From NCBI GenBank assembly GCA_944378225.1, contig CALWGE010000009.1, positions 1 through 56,770 of the forward strand: a stretch of 56,770 nucleotides of DNA, given 5' to 3'. Both the position numbers and the translations under genes were made by a program. A model generated the notes under the pieces. The model saw nothing but the letters and a program-made list of their open reading frames with translations, searched no databases and was not told where the DNA came from. Source of the DNA: an uncultured Merdimonas sp. (GTDB lineage: Bacteria > Bacillota > Clostridia > Lachnospirales > Lachnospiraceae). This document shows positions 1 to 7,294 of the stretch, piece by piece; within the stretch, counting starts at the first letter, position 1; each line of letters starts with the position of its first letter.

Positions 1-654
1 GGAAGAGCTCTGACAGATACAGGACGCTGGCTCTCTCAGACGGGGTATATTTCTGAGAATACGGGCAGCCTTGCGCCATCGGCGCTGGCTGCACTTTATG
101 GACGGATAAAAGTGGAAGAATATCTGGAGGATCGTGCGGCAGAAGAACTTATTCAGGGAGGAGCGGAGAATATTTCTTTTCTTGGGACAGTCTGGAATGA
201 AGATACTTCCATGATTACGCTGCGTGCTTCTTTCCAGGCGGTATTCCCACCGGGATGGACATGGTTTCATCCTGTCCGGATTACACAGGTGCGTACAGTA
301 CGCGGCTTCACCGGTTTTTCCGGAAGGGGCGGCAGTCTGGACACAGAGAGCAGTCAGATTGTATACATAACAGATCAGGGAAGAGTGTATCACAGAGATT
401 TAAACTGCAGATACCTGAATCTGTCGATTCAGCAGACAGAATTTAATAAAGCGGGGAATCTTCGCAACAAAGACGGAGGAAAATATTATCCGTGTGAGCG
501 GTGCTGGGAAGGCGGATCTGCAGTAATATTTTTTACAGAAAGCGGCAGCAGGTATCATCAAAGTCTGAATTGTTCTTCTCTGATTCGGGGAATTCATGCA
601 GTACATCTGTGGGAAGCGGGCGGACGGCCTCCCTGCTCTGTATGCGGAGGATAG
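1..654 (+). CDS. TadE-like pilus protein with two Cys motifs (5' end outside window)
   Basis: The reading frame is open from the first base, so the start lies upstream. Residues resembling the outer part of Tad pilus TadE-type proteins come first. After them stand two related Cys-containing units: YITDQGRVYHRDLNC...PCERC and FFTESGSRYHQSLNC...PCSVC. Each has the pattern aromatic-His, about five residues, Cys, then a spaced Cys-x-x-Cys, which suggests disulphides or a bound metal outside the membrane. The next three genes (prepilin peptidase, TadE-like, FHA) place it in a Tad/Flp pilus operon. The TadE assignment rests on context and weak similarity; the Cys repeats are directly visible. The stop is followed 5 nt later by the next likely start. 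Confidence 0.6.
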   Translation, partial: GRALTDTGRWLSQTGYISENTGSLAPSALAALYGRIKVEEYLEDRAAEELIQGGAENISFLGTVWNEDTSMITLRASFQAVFPPGWTWFHPVRITQVRTVRGFTGFSGRGGSLDTESSQIVYITDQGRVYHRDLNCRYLNLSIQQTEFNKAGNLRNKDGGKYYPCERCWEGGSAVIFFTESGSRYHQSLNCSSLIRGIHAVHLWEAGGRPPCSVCGG

Positions 655-659
655 AAAAT

Positions 660-1079
660 TTGTGGAATGAGTATTGCGCAGTATTAGTACTGTTGTGGAA
701 CAGCTGGACAGACATAAAACGACAGGAAATCAGCGTGCCGTGTCTTGGTGCAGCCGGAGCGGTGGGGATGGCAGCAAATCTGATTCTGAAATATCAGGAG
801 ACTATGACATTGCTGGAAGGAGTTCTGCTGGGGATTATATGTCTTGTCCTATCGGCAGTGACAAAAGGCGCGGTGGGTTTTGGTGATGGTCTTGTACTTT
901 GTGTGACAGGAATACTGCTGGGAGGAAGAGAAAATTTGCAGCTGATTACTGTGGGTTCTGTCCTGTGTGCTTTTGTTTTGGGCCTCGGACTTATAAGCGG
1001 AAGGGTTGGATGGAAGCAGAGGTTTCCGTTTGTTCCATTCTTATGTGCAGCGCAGATAGGAAGAATTTTATGCAGATAA
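660..1079 (+). CDS. Type IV prepilin peptidase (A24 family, short TadV-like)
   Basis: This is a 139-residue membrane protein of the A24 aspartic peptidase family, which cuts the leader from Flp/TadE pre-pseudopilins at the inner membrane face. The two expected catalytic aspartates are visible: one in NSWTDIKRQ near the N-terminus and one in the GFGDG motif (family GxGD). About four hydrophobic segments follow. No methyltransferase domain is present, as in TadV/CpaA-type short enzymes. I chose TTG at 660 because GGAGG at 646-650 lies 9 nt upstream; an in-frame ATG at 642 overlaps the previous gene but has that site after it. The following gene overlaps its end by 10 nt, so the two are translationally coupled. 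Confidence 0.85.
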   Translation: MWNEYCAVLVLLWNSWTDIKRQEISVPCLGAAGAVGMAANLILKYQETMTLLEGVLLGIICLVLSAVTKGAVGFGDGLVLCVTGILLGGRENLQLITVGSVLCAFVLGLGLISGRVGWKQRFPFVPFLCAAQIGRILCR

Positions 1080-1528
1080 TAAAACGATGCTCTGTATTTA
1101 CGAAAAAAGAAGCGTGGATAAGAGGAAGCTATACAGTAGAAGCGGCTCTGCTGATTCCATTACTGACAGGAGTTATTTTTATGTTTTTAATTCTGAGTCT
1201 GTATATGCATGACCGAAGTGTGCTGGCGGCCTGTGCCGCAGAACTGGCAGGCAAAGGAGCCCTAAAAAAATATGAAACGGAAGAACATCTGGAAAACTGG
1301 CTTACGGGGCAGGCGGAAGGACTGGCAGATGGAAAACTTTTGCTTCTGAAACTGACAGCTGTCTCAGCAGAGGTGACACAGAATTCAATTACGATATTTT
1401 ATGAGGGAAGTTCTCCTCTTCTTGGAGGGCTGAAGACCAGAGAGGAGGAGACGGCGCGAAGGCTGAACCCGGTAAATTATATGAGGAACTGCAGGAGACT
1501 CGAAAAGCTGACAGAACAGGAGTATTGA
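1070..1528 (+). CDS. TadE-like pseudopilin
   Basis: This 152-residue protein begins with a short basic stretch, then RGSYTVEAALLIPLLTG, which is the TadE-type pseudopilin signature: a processing site followed by Glu and a hydrophobic helix of about 25 residues. The rest is a soluble domain with no motif I recognise. It would be the substrate of the prepilin peptidase encoded just upstream, and would act as a minor pilin or assembly factor. ATG 1070 is preceded by AGGAAG at 1058-1063. It overlaps the peptidase gene by 10 nt and is followed at once by the FHA gene, so it is one operon. Confidence 0.75.
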   Translation: MQIIKRCSVFTKKEAWIRGSYTVEAALLIPLLTGVIFMFLILSLYMHDRSVLAACAAELAGKGALKKYETEEHLENWLTGQAEGLADGKLLLLKLTAVSAEVTQNSITIFYEGSSPLLGGLKTREEETARRLNPVNYMRNCRRLEKLTEQEY

Positions 1529-1530
1529 AT

Positions 1531-2544
1531 ATGGAGATAACGTACCGGAGGGAGCTGGATCATAATTATCTGGTTTTGGAGCAGGAAAATTACAGGGAAA
1601 ATTATCAGGTGGGAATGCTGCTGAAAAACAGAATACCGGGATTTCTGGAATGCAGAATGAGCCGACTGGATGACACAGCTTTTTTCTATTATGAGATTAC
1701 ATCCCGGCAAAGTCTCAGACTGGTGCTGGAACGGAAAAGGCTGAAGGTTCAGGAACTGCAGAAATTGCTGAACAGTCTGTATCAGACAGTCTGTCTCTGT
1801 GGGGAGTATCTTCTTGAAGTGGAAGGTATTTTACTGGATCCGGACTGTATCTATCTCGATCCGGATGAATGGAATATATTTTTCTGTTTCTTCCCTTTCA
1901 GAAGGCAGCATACCGGGTCCGGGCTTTTGGAACTGGCAGAATATCTTCTGGATTGTCTGGATCGTCAGGATTCAGGAGCAGTTACTCTGGGATATGAGTT
2001 TTACAGGATTGCAGGAGAACAAAACCCCTCCCTGGGCAGACTGCTGGAGGAGTGGAAAACGGTTGGGGATGAGGAAAAAGCAAAAGGAGAAGAGTATCGA
2101 AAGAAGATTATTCATTATGACGAAACCGGGCAGACTTGCGTGGAAAATGACTGTATTCGTGAAAGAGAACCTCAGCGTAATTTTGATGCGGTTTCTCCGG
2201 AATGGAGCGCGGACAGCGGAGGAACGTCGTTTTTGTCAAAAATAAAAGAGCCCGGCTTGTTTCTTCGGAGTGAGTCTGCGTCATGTCCGGATTTACGCAT
2301 TACAAAAGACAACTTTTTAATTGGAAAGAAAAAAGATGCAGTGGACGGATGGCTGAAAGTGCGTGGAATTTCAAGAATACACAGCAGAATTTCAAAAGAG
2401 GATGACTGTTACTATCTGACAGATCTTAATTCCACAAATGGCACATTTTTAAATGGAGGAAGACTTGAGGTGCATGAAAAAGCCAGGCTTCGTCCCGGTG
2501 ACTGTGTGGGATTTGCAGATATCAGATATATTGTGGAGGGATAA
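1531..2544 (+). CDS. FHA domain protein of the Tad locus (DUF6382-type N-terminus)
   Basis: The 337-residue protein has two parts. Residues 1 to about 170 resemble the uncharacterised DUF6382 domain that is often joined to FHA domains in Lachnospiraceae. The last 90 residues form an FHA domain, with the phosphothreonine-binding signatures GISRIHSRIS and DLNSTNGTFLNG. FHA domains bind phosphothreonine partners, so this protein probably links serine/threonine kinase signalling to pilus assembly. No transmembrane segment is apparent. ATG 1531 has AGGAG at 1518-1522; a TTG two codons earlier is less likely. It is the last gene of the pilus operon; the next gene starts about 75 nt later. The FHA part is certain, the DUF name is from memory. 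Confidence 0.8.
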   Translation: MEITYRRELDHNYLVLEQENYRENYQVGMLLKNRIPGFLECRMSRLDDTAFFYYEITSRQSLRLVLERKRLKVQELQKLLNSLYQTVCLCGEYLLEVEGILLDPDCIYLDPDEWNIFFCFFPFRRQHTGSGLLELAEYLLDCLDRQDSGAVTLGYEFYRIAGEQNPSLGRLLEEWKTVGDEEKAKGEEYRKKIIHYDETGQTCVENDCIREREPQRNFDAVSPEWSADSGGTSFLSKIKEPGLFLRSESASCPDLRITKDNFLIGKKKDAVDGWLKVRGISRIHSRISKEDDCYYLTDLNSTNGTFLNGGRLEVHEKARLRPGDCVGFADIRYIVEG

Positions 2545-2617
2545 AAGCTGTACTGGATTTTTGAGAAAGGGTTCTGTATAATGAAAAAGACAAGTATTAA
2601 GAAAAGGAATGAACGGG

Positions 2618-3394
2618 ATGATATTTGACAGTCACGCACATTATGATGACGGAGCATTTGACGCGGATCGGGAGGAAATTTTTTCGCAATGCATAAATCA
2701 GGGGATAGGGCATATTGTAAATGTAAGTTCCAGTCTGGAATCCGTGCAAACAACCCTTTCGCTTGCGGAAAAATATCCGTTTATTTATGCGGCGGTGGGG
2801 ATTCATCCGGACGAGGCGGGACAGCTGAATGAGGAAAGTTTTGCATGGCTGAAGGAGCAGTGCAGAAATCCGAAAACGGTTGCCGTAGGCGAGATAGGAC
2901 TGGACTATTATTGGGACAAAGAGAACCATGAAACTCAAAAATACTGGTTTGAGAGACAGATAGAACTGGCAAAGGAACTGGAACTGCCGATTATAGTTCA
3001 CAGTCGGGAGGCCTGTGCCGATACGCTGGAGCAGATTCGTAAAATGCATACAGAGAAGCTGAAAGGCGTAATTCACTGCTTTTCCTATTCGCCTGAGGTG
3101 GCGCAGGAATATGTGGAGATGGGATATTATATCGGAATTGGCGGAGTTGTAACCTTTAAAAATGCCAGAAAGCTGAAAGAGGTTGTGGATGTGCTGCCTG
3201 TGGAACGGATACTTCTGGAAACAGACTGCCCGTATCTGGCGCCGGTTCCGAATCGGGGGAAGCGCAATTCCTCCCTGAATCTGCCTTATGTGGCGGCGGC
3301 TGTCGCAGAATTGAAGGGGCTGACTCCGGAGGAAGTTATCCGTATTACAGACGAAAATGCCAGAAATCTTTATTTTCAGGGGAGAGACATATGA
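2618..3394 (+). CDS. tatD: TatD family metal-dependent hydrolase/DNase
   Basis: The 258-residue TIM-barrel protein has all TatD metal ligands: IFDSHAH (HxH) at the N-terminus, GEIGLDYY (Glu), IVHSREA (His), VIHCFSY (His) and LETDCPYLAP (Asp). TatD enzymes are 3'-5' exonucleases on DNA/RNA involved in repair or RNA quality control. Start 2618 gives the usual MIFDSHAHYDD beginning and suits the upstream AAAGGAA; ATG 2609 in the same frame is an alternative. The stop overlaps the rsmA start by 4 nt (ATGA). The tatD-rsmA order is common in Firmicutes. Confidence 0.93.
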   Translation: MIFDSHAHYDDGAFDADREEIFSQCINQGIGHIVNVSSSLESVQTTLSLAEKYPFIYAAVGIHPDEAGQLNEESFAWLKEQCRNPKTVAVGEIGLDYYWDKENHETQKYWFERQIELAKELELPIIVHSREACADTLEQIRKMHTEKLKGVIHCFSYSPEVAQEYVEMGYYIGIGGVVTFKNARKLKEVVDVLPVERILLETDCPYLAPVPNRGKRNSSLNLPYVAAAVAELKGLTPEEVIRITDENARNLYFQGRDI

Positions 3395-4272
3395 CAAGAC
3401 CGGTTCCGACGCTGGGAAATCCAAAAAACACTATTGAAATTCTGAATAAATATAAGTTTGTCTTTCAGAAAAGATATGGACAGAATTTTCTGATTGATGA
3501 GCATGTGCTGGGAAAAATCATACGCTCTGCGGGAATTACGGAAGAGGACTTTGTAGTTGAGATAGGGCCGGGAATCGGCACGCTCACGCAATATCTGGCT
3601 GCGTCTGCCCGTCAGGTGGCAGCAATTGAGATAGACGATGCCCTGATACCGATTCTGGAAGATACGCTCAGCGGATACGATAATGTAATGGTGATTCATG
3701 ATGATGTACTGAAAGTGGATCTGGCAAAGCTGGCAGAGGAAGAAAATGGAGGGAAGCCGGTTAAGATAGTGGCAAATCTTCCTTATTACATCACTACACC
3801 CATTATCATGGGACTTTTTGAAAATCATGTCCCGGTAGAAAGTATTACTGTTATGGTGCAGAAAGAAGTGGCAGACAGAATGAAGACGGGACCGGGATCC
3901 AAGGATTACGGCGCGCTGTCTCTGGCAGTGCAGTATTATGCCCGACCTGAGCTTGTTGCCAATGTGCCGCCCAACTGTTTTATGCCGCGCCCTCGTGTGG
4001 GCTCTGCGGTAATCCGTCTTCAGAGGCATGAGAATCCTCCGGTGGAAGTGCAGGATGAAAAATTAATGTTTCAGATTATTCGTGCGTCCTTTAATCAGCG
4101 CAGAAAAACGCTGGTAAATGGTCTTGGAAATGCACCTGAGCTTCGGATACCCAAAGAACAGACAACAGCTGTTCTGGAAGAAATGGGACTGAATCCGGGC
4201 GTGCGGGGAGAGGCTCTTGACTTGCAGCAGTTTGCTGAGCTCAGTAACCGACTGAAGAAAATTCTGGAATGA
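3391..4272 (+). CDS. rsmA: 16S rRNA (adenine1518-N6/adenine1519-N6)-dimethyltransferase
   Basis: RsmA/KsgA dimethylates the two adjacent adenosines in the 3'-terminal hairpin of 16S rRNA with S-adenosylmethionine, a late step in small-subunit assembly whose loss gives kasugamycin resistance. The 293 residues match the family length. Visible motifs are KRYGQNFLID, the SAM-binding VVEIGPGIGTLT, the acidic AIEIDDAL and the catalytic VANLPYYITTP. The C-terminal helical domain includes IIRASFNQRRKTL. The ATG overlaps the tatD stop by 4 nt, so translation is coupled. A 55-nt gap separates it from the next gene. Confidence 0.97.
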   Translation: MTRPVPTLGNPKNTIEILNKYKFVFQKRYGQNFLIDEHVLGKIIRSAGITEEDFVVEIGPGIGTLTQYLAASARQVAAIEIDDALIPILEDTLSGYDNVMVIHDDVLKVDLAKLAEEENGGKPVKIVANLPYYITTPIIMGLFENHVPVESITVMVQKEVADRMKTGPGSKDYGALSLAVQYYARPELVANVPPNCFMPRPRVGSAVIRLQRHENPPVEVQDEKLMFQIIRASFNQRRKTLVNGLGNAPELRIPKEQTTAVLEEMGLNPGVRGEALDLQQFAELSNRLKKILE

Positions 4273-4327
4273 GGAAGAACGGTCAGGCATAGAATATCTT
4301 AGCAGCAGGAGAAAAAGGAGGGATTCT

Positions 4328-5305
4328 TTGTCTGACTATAAACGGTTTATCTCATATATTTACGGATATGACCAGGGAGAAAAGAGAGAAAATACAGGAT
4401 TTGTAAAAGTTAATGCCCGGGGAGGAGAGTGCCGGATCTGGGTGCATGTAAAAGGATTCTACGGGCAGCGGCAAAAACCGTACCGGGTATATGTTTTCCG
4501 GCAAAAGCGGGAAAAGCTGGAGGGACAGTATCTGGGAGAACTGGAAAGCCGTAACGGAGCGCTGGAGTGGAATGGTGTTACACAGACAGACAGTCTCATG
4601 GGTGGTTTTGGTCTGGAGGAAAGCCGTGGAATTTACATAGAGGGAGAAACCCGGGTTTTTGCTGCAGAATGGGACGATTATCCGGTGGATGTAGACAGGT
4701 TTCAATCTCTTGAGAGGTCTGCCAGGCAGGAAGGGCCGAGAGAAATCAGGGAAGTCAGAAGGGAACAACGTCAGCCGGAAAATATTCAGGATACTGAAAG
4801 CAGTGGAAAAAGCAGCAGAGAAGAAGAAAAATCTGATGAAACAAAAAAGGAAAATGTTTTAACGGCAGACTCTGAAAGTTCGCAGATTGTACAGATGGCA
4901 GCTGACAGCGAACCTGAGGATCCGCGTAAGAGACAGTGGGAATATCTTGTTTCACGTTTTCCTGCTGTCCGGTATCAGGATGCAAGCGGTGTTCTTTTAA
5001 CAGGGATTCGTCTGGGAAACAGGGAATTGTCCCGGATACCCAGAGATAAATGGGGATTGGGAAACAACAGCTTTCTCCTGCACGGATTTTATCAGCACCA
5101 TCATCTTTTACTGCTTCGTAAAACAACGGAAGAACAGGTGAATTATTACATAGGAGTGCCGGGAATTTATAATGAAAAGGAACAAATGCTGGCATCCATG
5201 TTTGGATTTGAAGAATTCCGGGTTCTGAAAGCACCTGATAAAGGTCCGTCGGCTGGCTGTGAAAATTTTGGTTACTGGTGCCGGCTTCTCAAACAGCAGA
5301 CATAA
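4328..5305 (+). CDS. Uncharacterised two-domain protein (Lachnospiraceae type)
   Basis: I do not recognise a function. The 325-residue protein has an N-terminal beta-rich domain of about 130 residues (YIYGYDQGEKRENTGFVK, later WVHVKGFYGQ and YRVYVF). A charged, low-complexity linker rich in Glu, Ser, Lys and Arg follows (about residues 130-195). A C-terminal domain begins at RQWEYLVSRFP and ends near FGYWCRLL; it has many aromatic residues and a His-rich HGFYQHHHLLL. This two-domain layout recurs in Lachnospiraceae (I recall a DUF6128-type domain, not verified). The start is TTG 4328, since GGAGGG ends 5-6 nt upstream and no later in-frame start preserves the first domain. It lies between rsmA and tadA. 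Confidence 0.6.
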   Translation: MSDYKRFISYIYGYDQGEKRENTGFVKVNARGGECRIWVHVKGFYGQRQKPYRVYVFRQKREKLEGQYLGELESRNGALEWNGVTQTDSLMGGFGLEESRGIYIEGETRVFAAEWDDYPVDVDRFQSLERSARQEGPREIREVRREQRQPENIQDTESSGKSSREEEKSDETKKENVLTADSESSQIVQMAADSEPEDPRKRQWEYLVSRFPAVRYQDASGVLLTGIRLGNRELSRIPRDKWGLGNNSFLLHGFYQHHHLLLLRKTTEEQVNYYIGVPGIYNEKEQMLASMFGFEEFRVLKAPDKGPSAGCENFGYWCRLLKQQT

Positions 5306-5322
5306 GAAAAGGAAGGATGAAG

Positions 5323-5817
5323 ATGAATCCAGCTGAAAGAGCCTTGGATGAAAAATATATGAAAGAGGCATTGCGTCAGGCAAAAAAGGCCTGGGCGCTG
5401 ATGGAAGTTCCCATTGGCTGCGTAATTGTGCAGAATGGGAAAATCATAGCAAGAGGTTATAACCGCAGAAATACGGACAAGAATACACTTTCCCATGCGG
5501 AGCTGAATGCAATTCGCAGGGCAAGCAAAAAAACAGGAGACTGGCGTCTGGAAGACTGTACCATGTATATTACCCTGGAACCATGTCAGATGTGTGCCGG
5601 GGCCATTGTACAGGCGCGGATGGGACGTGTTGTGATTGGAGCCATGAATCCCAAAGCCGGCTGTGCAGGATCGGTTTTGAATTTACTGGAGATGCCGGAA
5701 TTCAATCATCAGGTACAGGTAGAAAGAGGAGTTCTCGGTGAGGAATGCAGCAGTATGCTGACCACGTTTTTTAAAGAGCTGCGCAGCCAGAAAGCCGTTG
5801 ACAAACAGTCGAATTAA
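5323..5817 (+). CDS. tadA: tRNA-specific adenosine(34) deaminase
   Basis: TadA converts the wobble adenosine 34 of tRNA-Arg(ACG) to inosine. The 164-residue protein shows the zinc deaminase motifs: SHAEL (zinc His and catalytic Glu) and EPCQMC (two zinc Cys). PIGCVIV and AGSVLNLL are also typical. ATG 5323 is placed 6 nt after GGAAGG at 5311-5316; ATG 5317 would have no spacing. The last codons contain the -35 and spacer of the SRP RNA promoter. The linkage tadA-SRP RNA is usual in Firmicutes, where dnaX normally follows. Confidence 0.96.
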   Translation: MNPAERALDEKYMKEALRQAKKAWALMEVPIGCVIVQNGKIIARGYNRRNTDKNTLSHAELNAIRRASKKTGDWRLEDCTMYITLEPCQMCAGAIVQARMGRVVIGAMNPKAGCAGSVLNLLEMPEFNHQVQVERGVLGEECSSMLTTFFKELRSQKAVDKQSN

Positions 5818-5826
5818 CGGTATACT
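5798..5826 (+). promoter_or_regulatory. Sigma-70/A promoter of the SRP RNA
   Basis: TTGACA at 5798-5803 is separated by 17 nt from TATACT at 5821-5826. The -35 box lies inside the end of tadA. The predicted start is near 5833, about 50 nt before the folded RNA, so a 5' leader would be removed by processing, or a second start is used nearer 5880 (TATTAT at 5867-5872). Confidence 0.75.
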
Positions 5827-5882
5827 ATCGGGGACAGTCGGGAAAAGACAGTCACAATTCAATATTTATTATGTCATAAAAC

Positions 5883-6149
5883 TTCCGCGCAGCCGGGGAA
5901 TTAGCGGTGCCCTGTACCTGCAATCCGCTACAGCAGGGGTGATATTCTGCCTCGGATTTTATGAACAGTGTGCAGCCCTTTGTAAGCAGCACTGACGCTT
6001 GGGTCTTGCGCAACGGAAATCTGTGAACCGGGTCAGGTCAGGAATGAAGCAGCCCTAAGCAGAAGCTTTCGTGTGCCGCGAGGCAGCCTGAGCCGAGCCG
6101 GCTGCAGAGGTAACGACGCTGTTCAGGGTTCAAAGCAGAATGCGCGGAT
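5883..6149 (+). ncRNA. ffs: Signal recognition particle RNA, large bacterial type
   Basis: This is the RNA scaffold of the signal recognition particle that targets nascent membrane proteins. The Ffh-binding domain is clear: GGTCAGGTCAGGAATGAAGC near 6031-6051, preceded by the asymmetric-loop strand TTGCGCAACGG and followed by GCAGCC. The 5' Alu domain shows TAGCGGTGCCCTGTACCTG, typical of the long Gram-positive form. The ends pair: TCCGCGCA at 5884-5891 with TGCGCGGA at 6141-6148. The length of about 266 nt fits the Bacillus/Clostridium scRNA. A terminator follows directly. Confidence 0.93.
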
Positions 6150-6162
6150 TTAAAATGCAGAA

Positions 6163-6201
6163 AAAAGGTGTGTCATTTCGCAGACACGCCTTTTCTTTTT
6201 T
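6163..6201 (+). terminator. Rho-independent terminator of the SRP RNA
   Basis: AAAAGGTGTGTC pairs with GACACGCCTTTT (one G-U pair) around a short loop, and a T-rich tract follows (TTTTCTTTTTTATT). Because A-runs precede the stem it can also stop the converging flavodoxin gene on the minus strand. Confidence 0.85.
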
Positions 6202-6222
6202 ATTCTTTTGTGAAGTACAGTT

Positions 6223-6711
6223 CTATTTTGTTACAGCTGCTTTTAACTGCATCAGATCCAGCGAATCCGGATGGCAGGAAGCCAGATCAAAATTTTCCAG
6301 CATGGCAGTACGGCGGGGACTCTCCGGCATTGTTTCATAACGACTGCGTACGGTCTGGGGCATTTTGCCCTGACACATATAGGTTCCGGTTACCTGAATC
6401 TCGGGATTGATATTTTCCTGTACACGTTTCAGAATCTGATTAAAGTAGGACGGAGAGCCGCCAAAGCCGGCGGTGCCGAACAAAAACACCTGGTGTCTGC
6501 TGCCAGTCAGTGTCTGCAGGAAGCGGGCGCTTTGCTCATCACAGGTGCCTTTGTCAGTCCAGAAGCCCACATAGATCATTTCTGCGTCCAGTGCTCTGGA
6601 ATCTGGTTCGCCGAAATAAAGGCAGTTTTCCTGTGGAAGAGTTTCCCGTATAGCCTGAGCCAGCATGGCGGTATTGCCGGTGCGGCTGCTGTAAACAATA
6701 GCATAATTCAT
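6223..6711 (-). CDS. Flavodoxin-like protein, BilS-like
   Basis: This 162-residue protein is a flavodoxin-fold FMN protein: the N-terminal YSSRTGNT is the phosphate-binding loop. Motifs YVGFWTDKGTCDE, FLFGTAGFGGS and GTYMCQGKMP are those I recall from BilS, the flavodoxin partner that supports the bilirubin reductase BilR in gut Clostridia. A gene for BilR itself is not next to it here, so the electron acceptor is unknown. Its start lies 1 nt after the stop of the MarR gene, so the two are coupled and share the promoter upstream of MarR. Flavodoxin fold is certain; the BilS identity is a similarity judgement. Confidence 0.75.
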   Translation of the reverse strand: MNYAIVYSSRTGNTAMLAQAIRETLPQENCLYFGEPDSRALDAEMIYVGFWTDKGTCDEQSARFLQTLTGSRHQVFLFGTAGFGGSPSYFNQILKRVQENINPEIQVTGTYMCQGKMPQTVRSRYETMPESPRRTAMLENFDLASCHPDSLDLMQLKAAVTK

Positions 6712-6712
6712 C

Positions 6713-7165
6713 TTAATTACTTCCTTTCCCGGATTTTTCGAAGATACGGCGATTTCCCGGTGAGTCATTATAAGCTGTGGCTTTGGCCAGGAGAGCGAAT
6801 AACTGTTTCTGCTCTGCTTTGTTCAGAGCAGAAAGAGCCTGACTGTCCCAGTCGAAAAAGACCTGATGACTGATCCGGAAGGCTTCCTGCCCTTTGGGAC
6901 TTAAGTTCAGACAGTAAGCCCGGCCGGATTTTTCACGGGTAAGAAATCCTTCTTCTACCAGTCTGGTAATGCAGCGCTGAGAATATCCCCAGTCAAGTCC
7001 GAGAGCTTTGGTCAGATCTGCCTGAGTACAGTTCGGGTGTTTTCCCACATAGATTACGGGAAACAGGGAGCCGAAATTCAAGCCAAGCTGCCGTAGCCGT
7101 TCGGTGGTATAGGCAGTAAAACTCCGATGAAAGACAGTGGCGTAATAAGCCAGTGTTTGAAACAT
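6713..7165 (-). CDS. MarR family transcriptional regulator, BilQ-like
   Basis: The 150-residue protein has a MarR winged helix: TQADLTKALGLDWGYSQR is the helix-turn-helix and EKSGRAYCLNLSPKGQEA is the wing. MarR dimers bind palindromic operators and release them on binding a small ligand. A perfect inverted repeat lies just upstream at 7185-7199, over the predicted transcription start, so it probably represses its own operon. The gene is paired with a flavodoxin, which is the arrangement of bilQ and bilS. ATG 7165 is preceded by AAGGAG about 11 nt upstream; an upstream in-frame start would begin inside the operator and is unlikely. Confidence 0.85.
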   Translation of the reverse strand: MFQTLAYYATVFHRSFTAYTTERLRQLGLNFGSLFPVIYVGKHPNCTQADLTKALGLDWGYSQRCITRLVEEGFLTREKSGRAYCLNLSPKGQEAFRISHQVFFDWDSQALSALNKAEQKQLFALLAKATAYNDSPGNRRIFEKSGKGSN

Positions 7166-7184
7166 GTAATACTCAACTCCTTTT

Positions 7185-7199
7185 CTTGACTTGGTCAAG
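7185..7199 (-). promoter_or_regulatory. Inverted-repeat operator of the MarR-flavodoxin operon
   Basis: CTTGAC-TTG-GTCAAG is a perfect 6+6 inverted repeat with a 3-nt spacer. It touches the -10 box and covers the start point of the minus-strand promoter, the position expected for an autorepressor. Confidence 0.75.
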
Positions 7200-7226
7200 C
7201 ATAGCACAAAGAGTTTACAAAGACAA
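7198..7226 (-). promoter_or_regulatory. Promoter of the MarR-flavodoxin operon
   Basis: Read on the minus strand: TTGTCT (7226-7221), 17 nt, TATGCT (7203-7198). The start point falls in the inverted repeat. Confidence 0.65.
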
Positions 7227-7232
7227 GAAAAA

Positions 7233-7274
7233 TAAAAAACAGAACGGCATACCCTGTTATCGGTGCCGTTCTGT
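7233..7274 (-). terminator. Terminator of the serine dehydratase operon
   Basis: ACAGAACGGCA at 7239-7249 pairs perfectly with TGCCGTTCTGT at 7264-7274. On the minus strand the stem is followed by TTTTTTATTTTT, so it stops transcription from sdaAB-sdaAA before the MarR promoter. Confidence 0.85.
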
Positions 7275-7294
7275 AAAAATGTCTTTGTCTGCAG

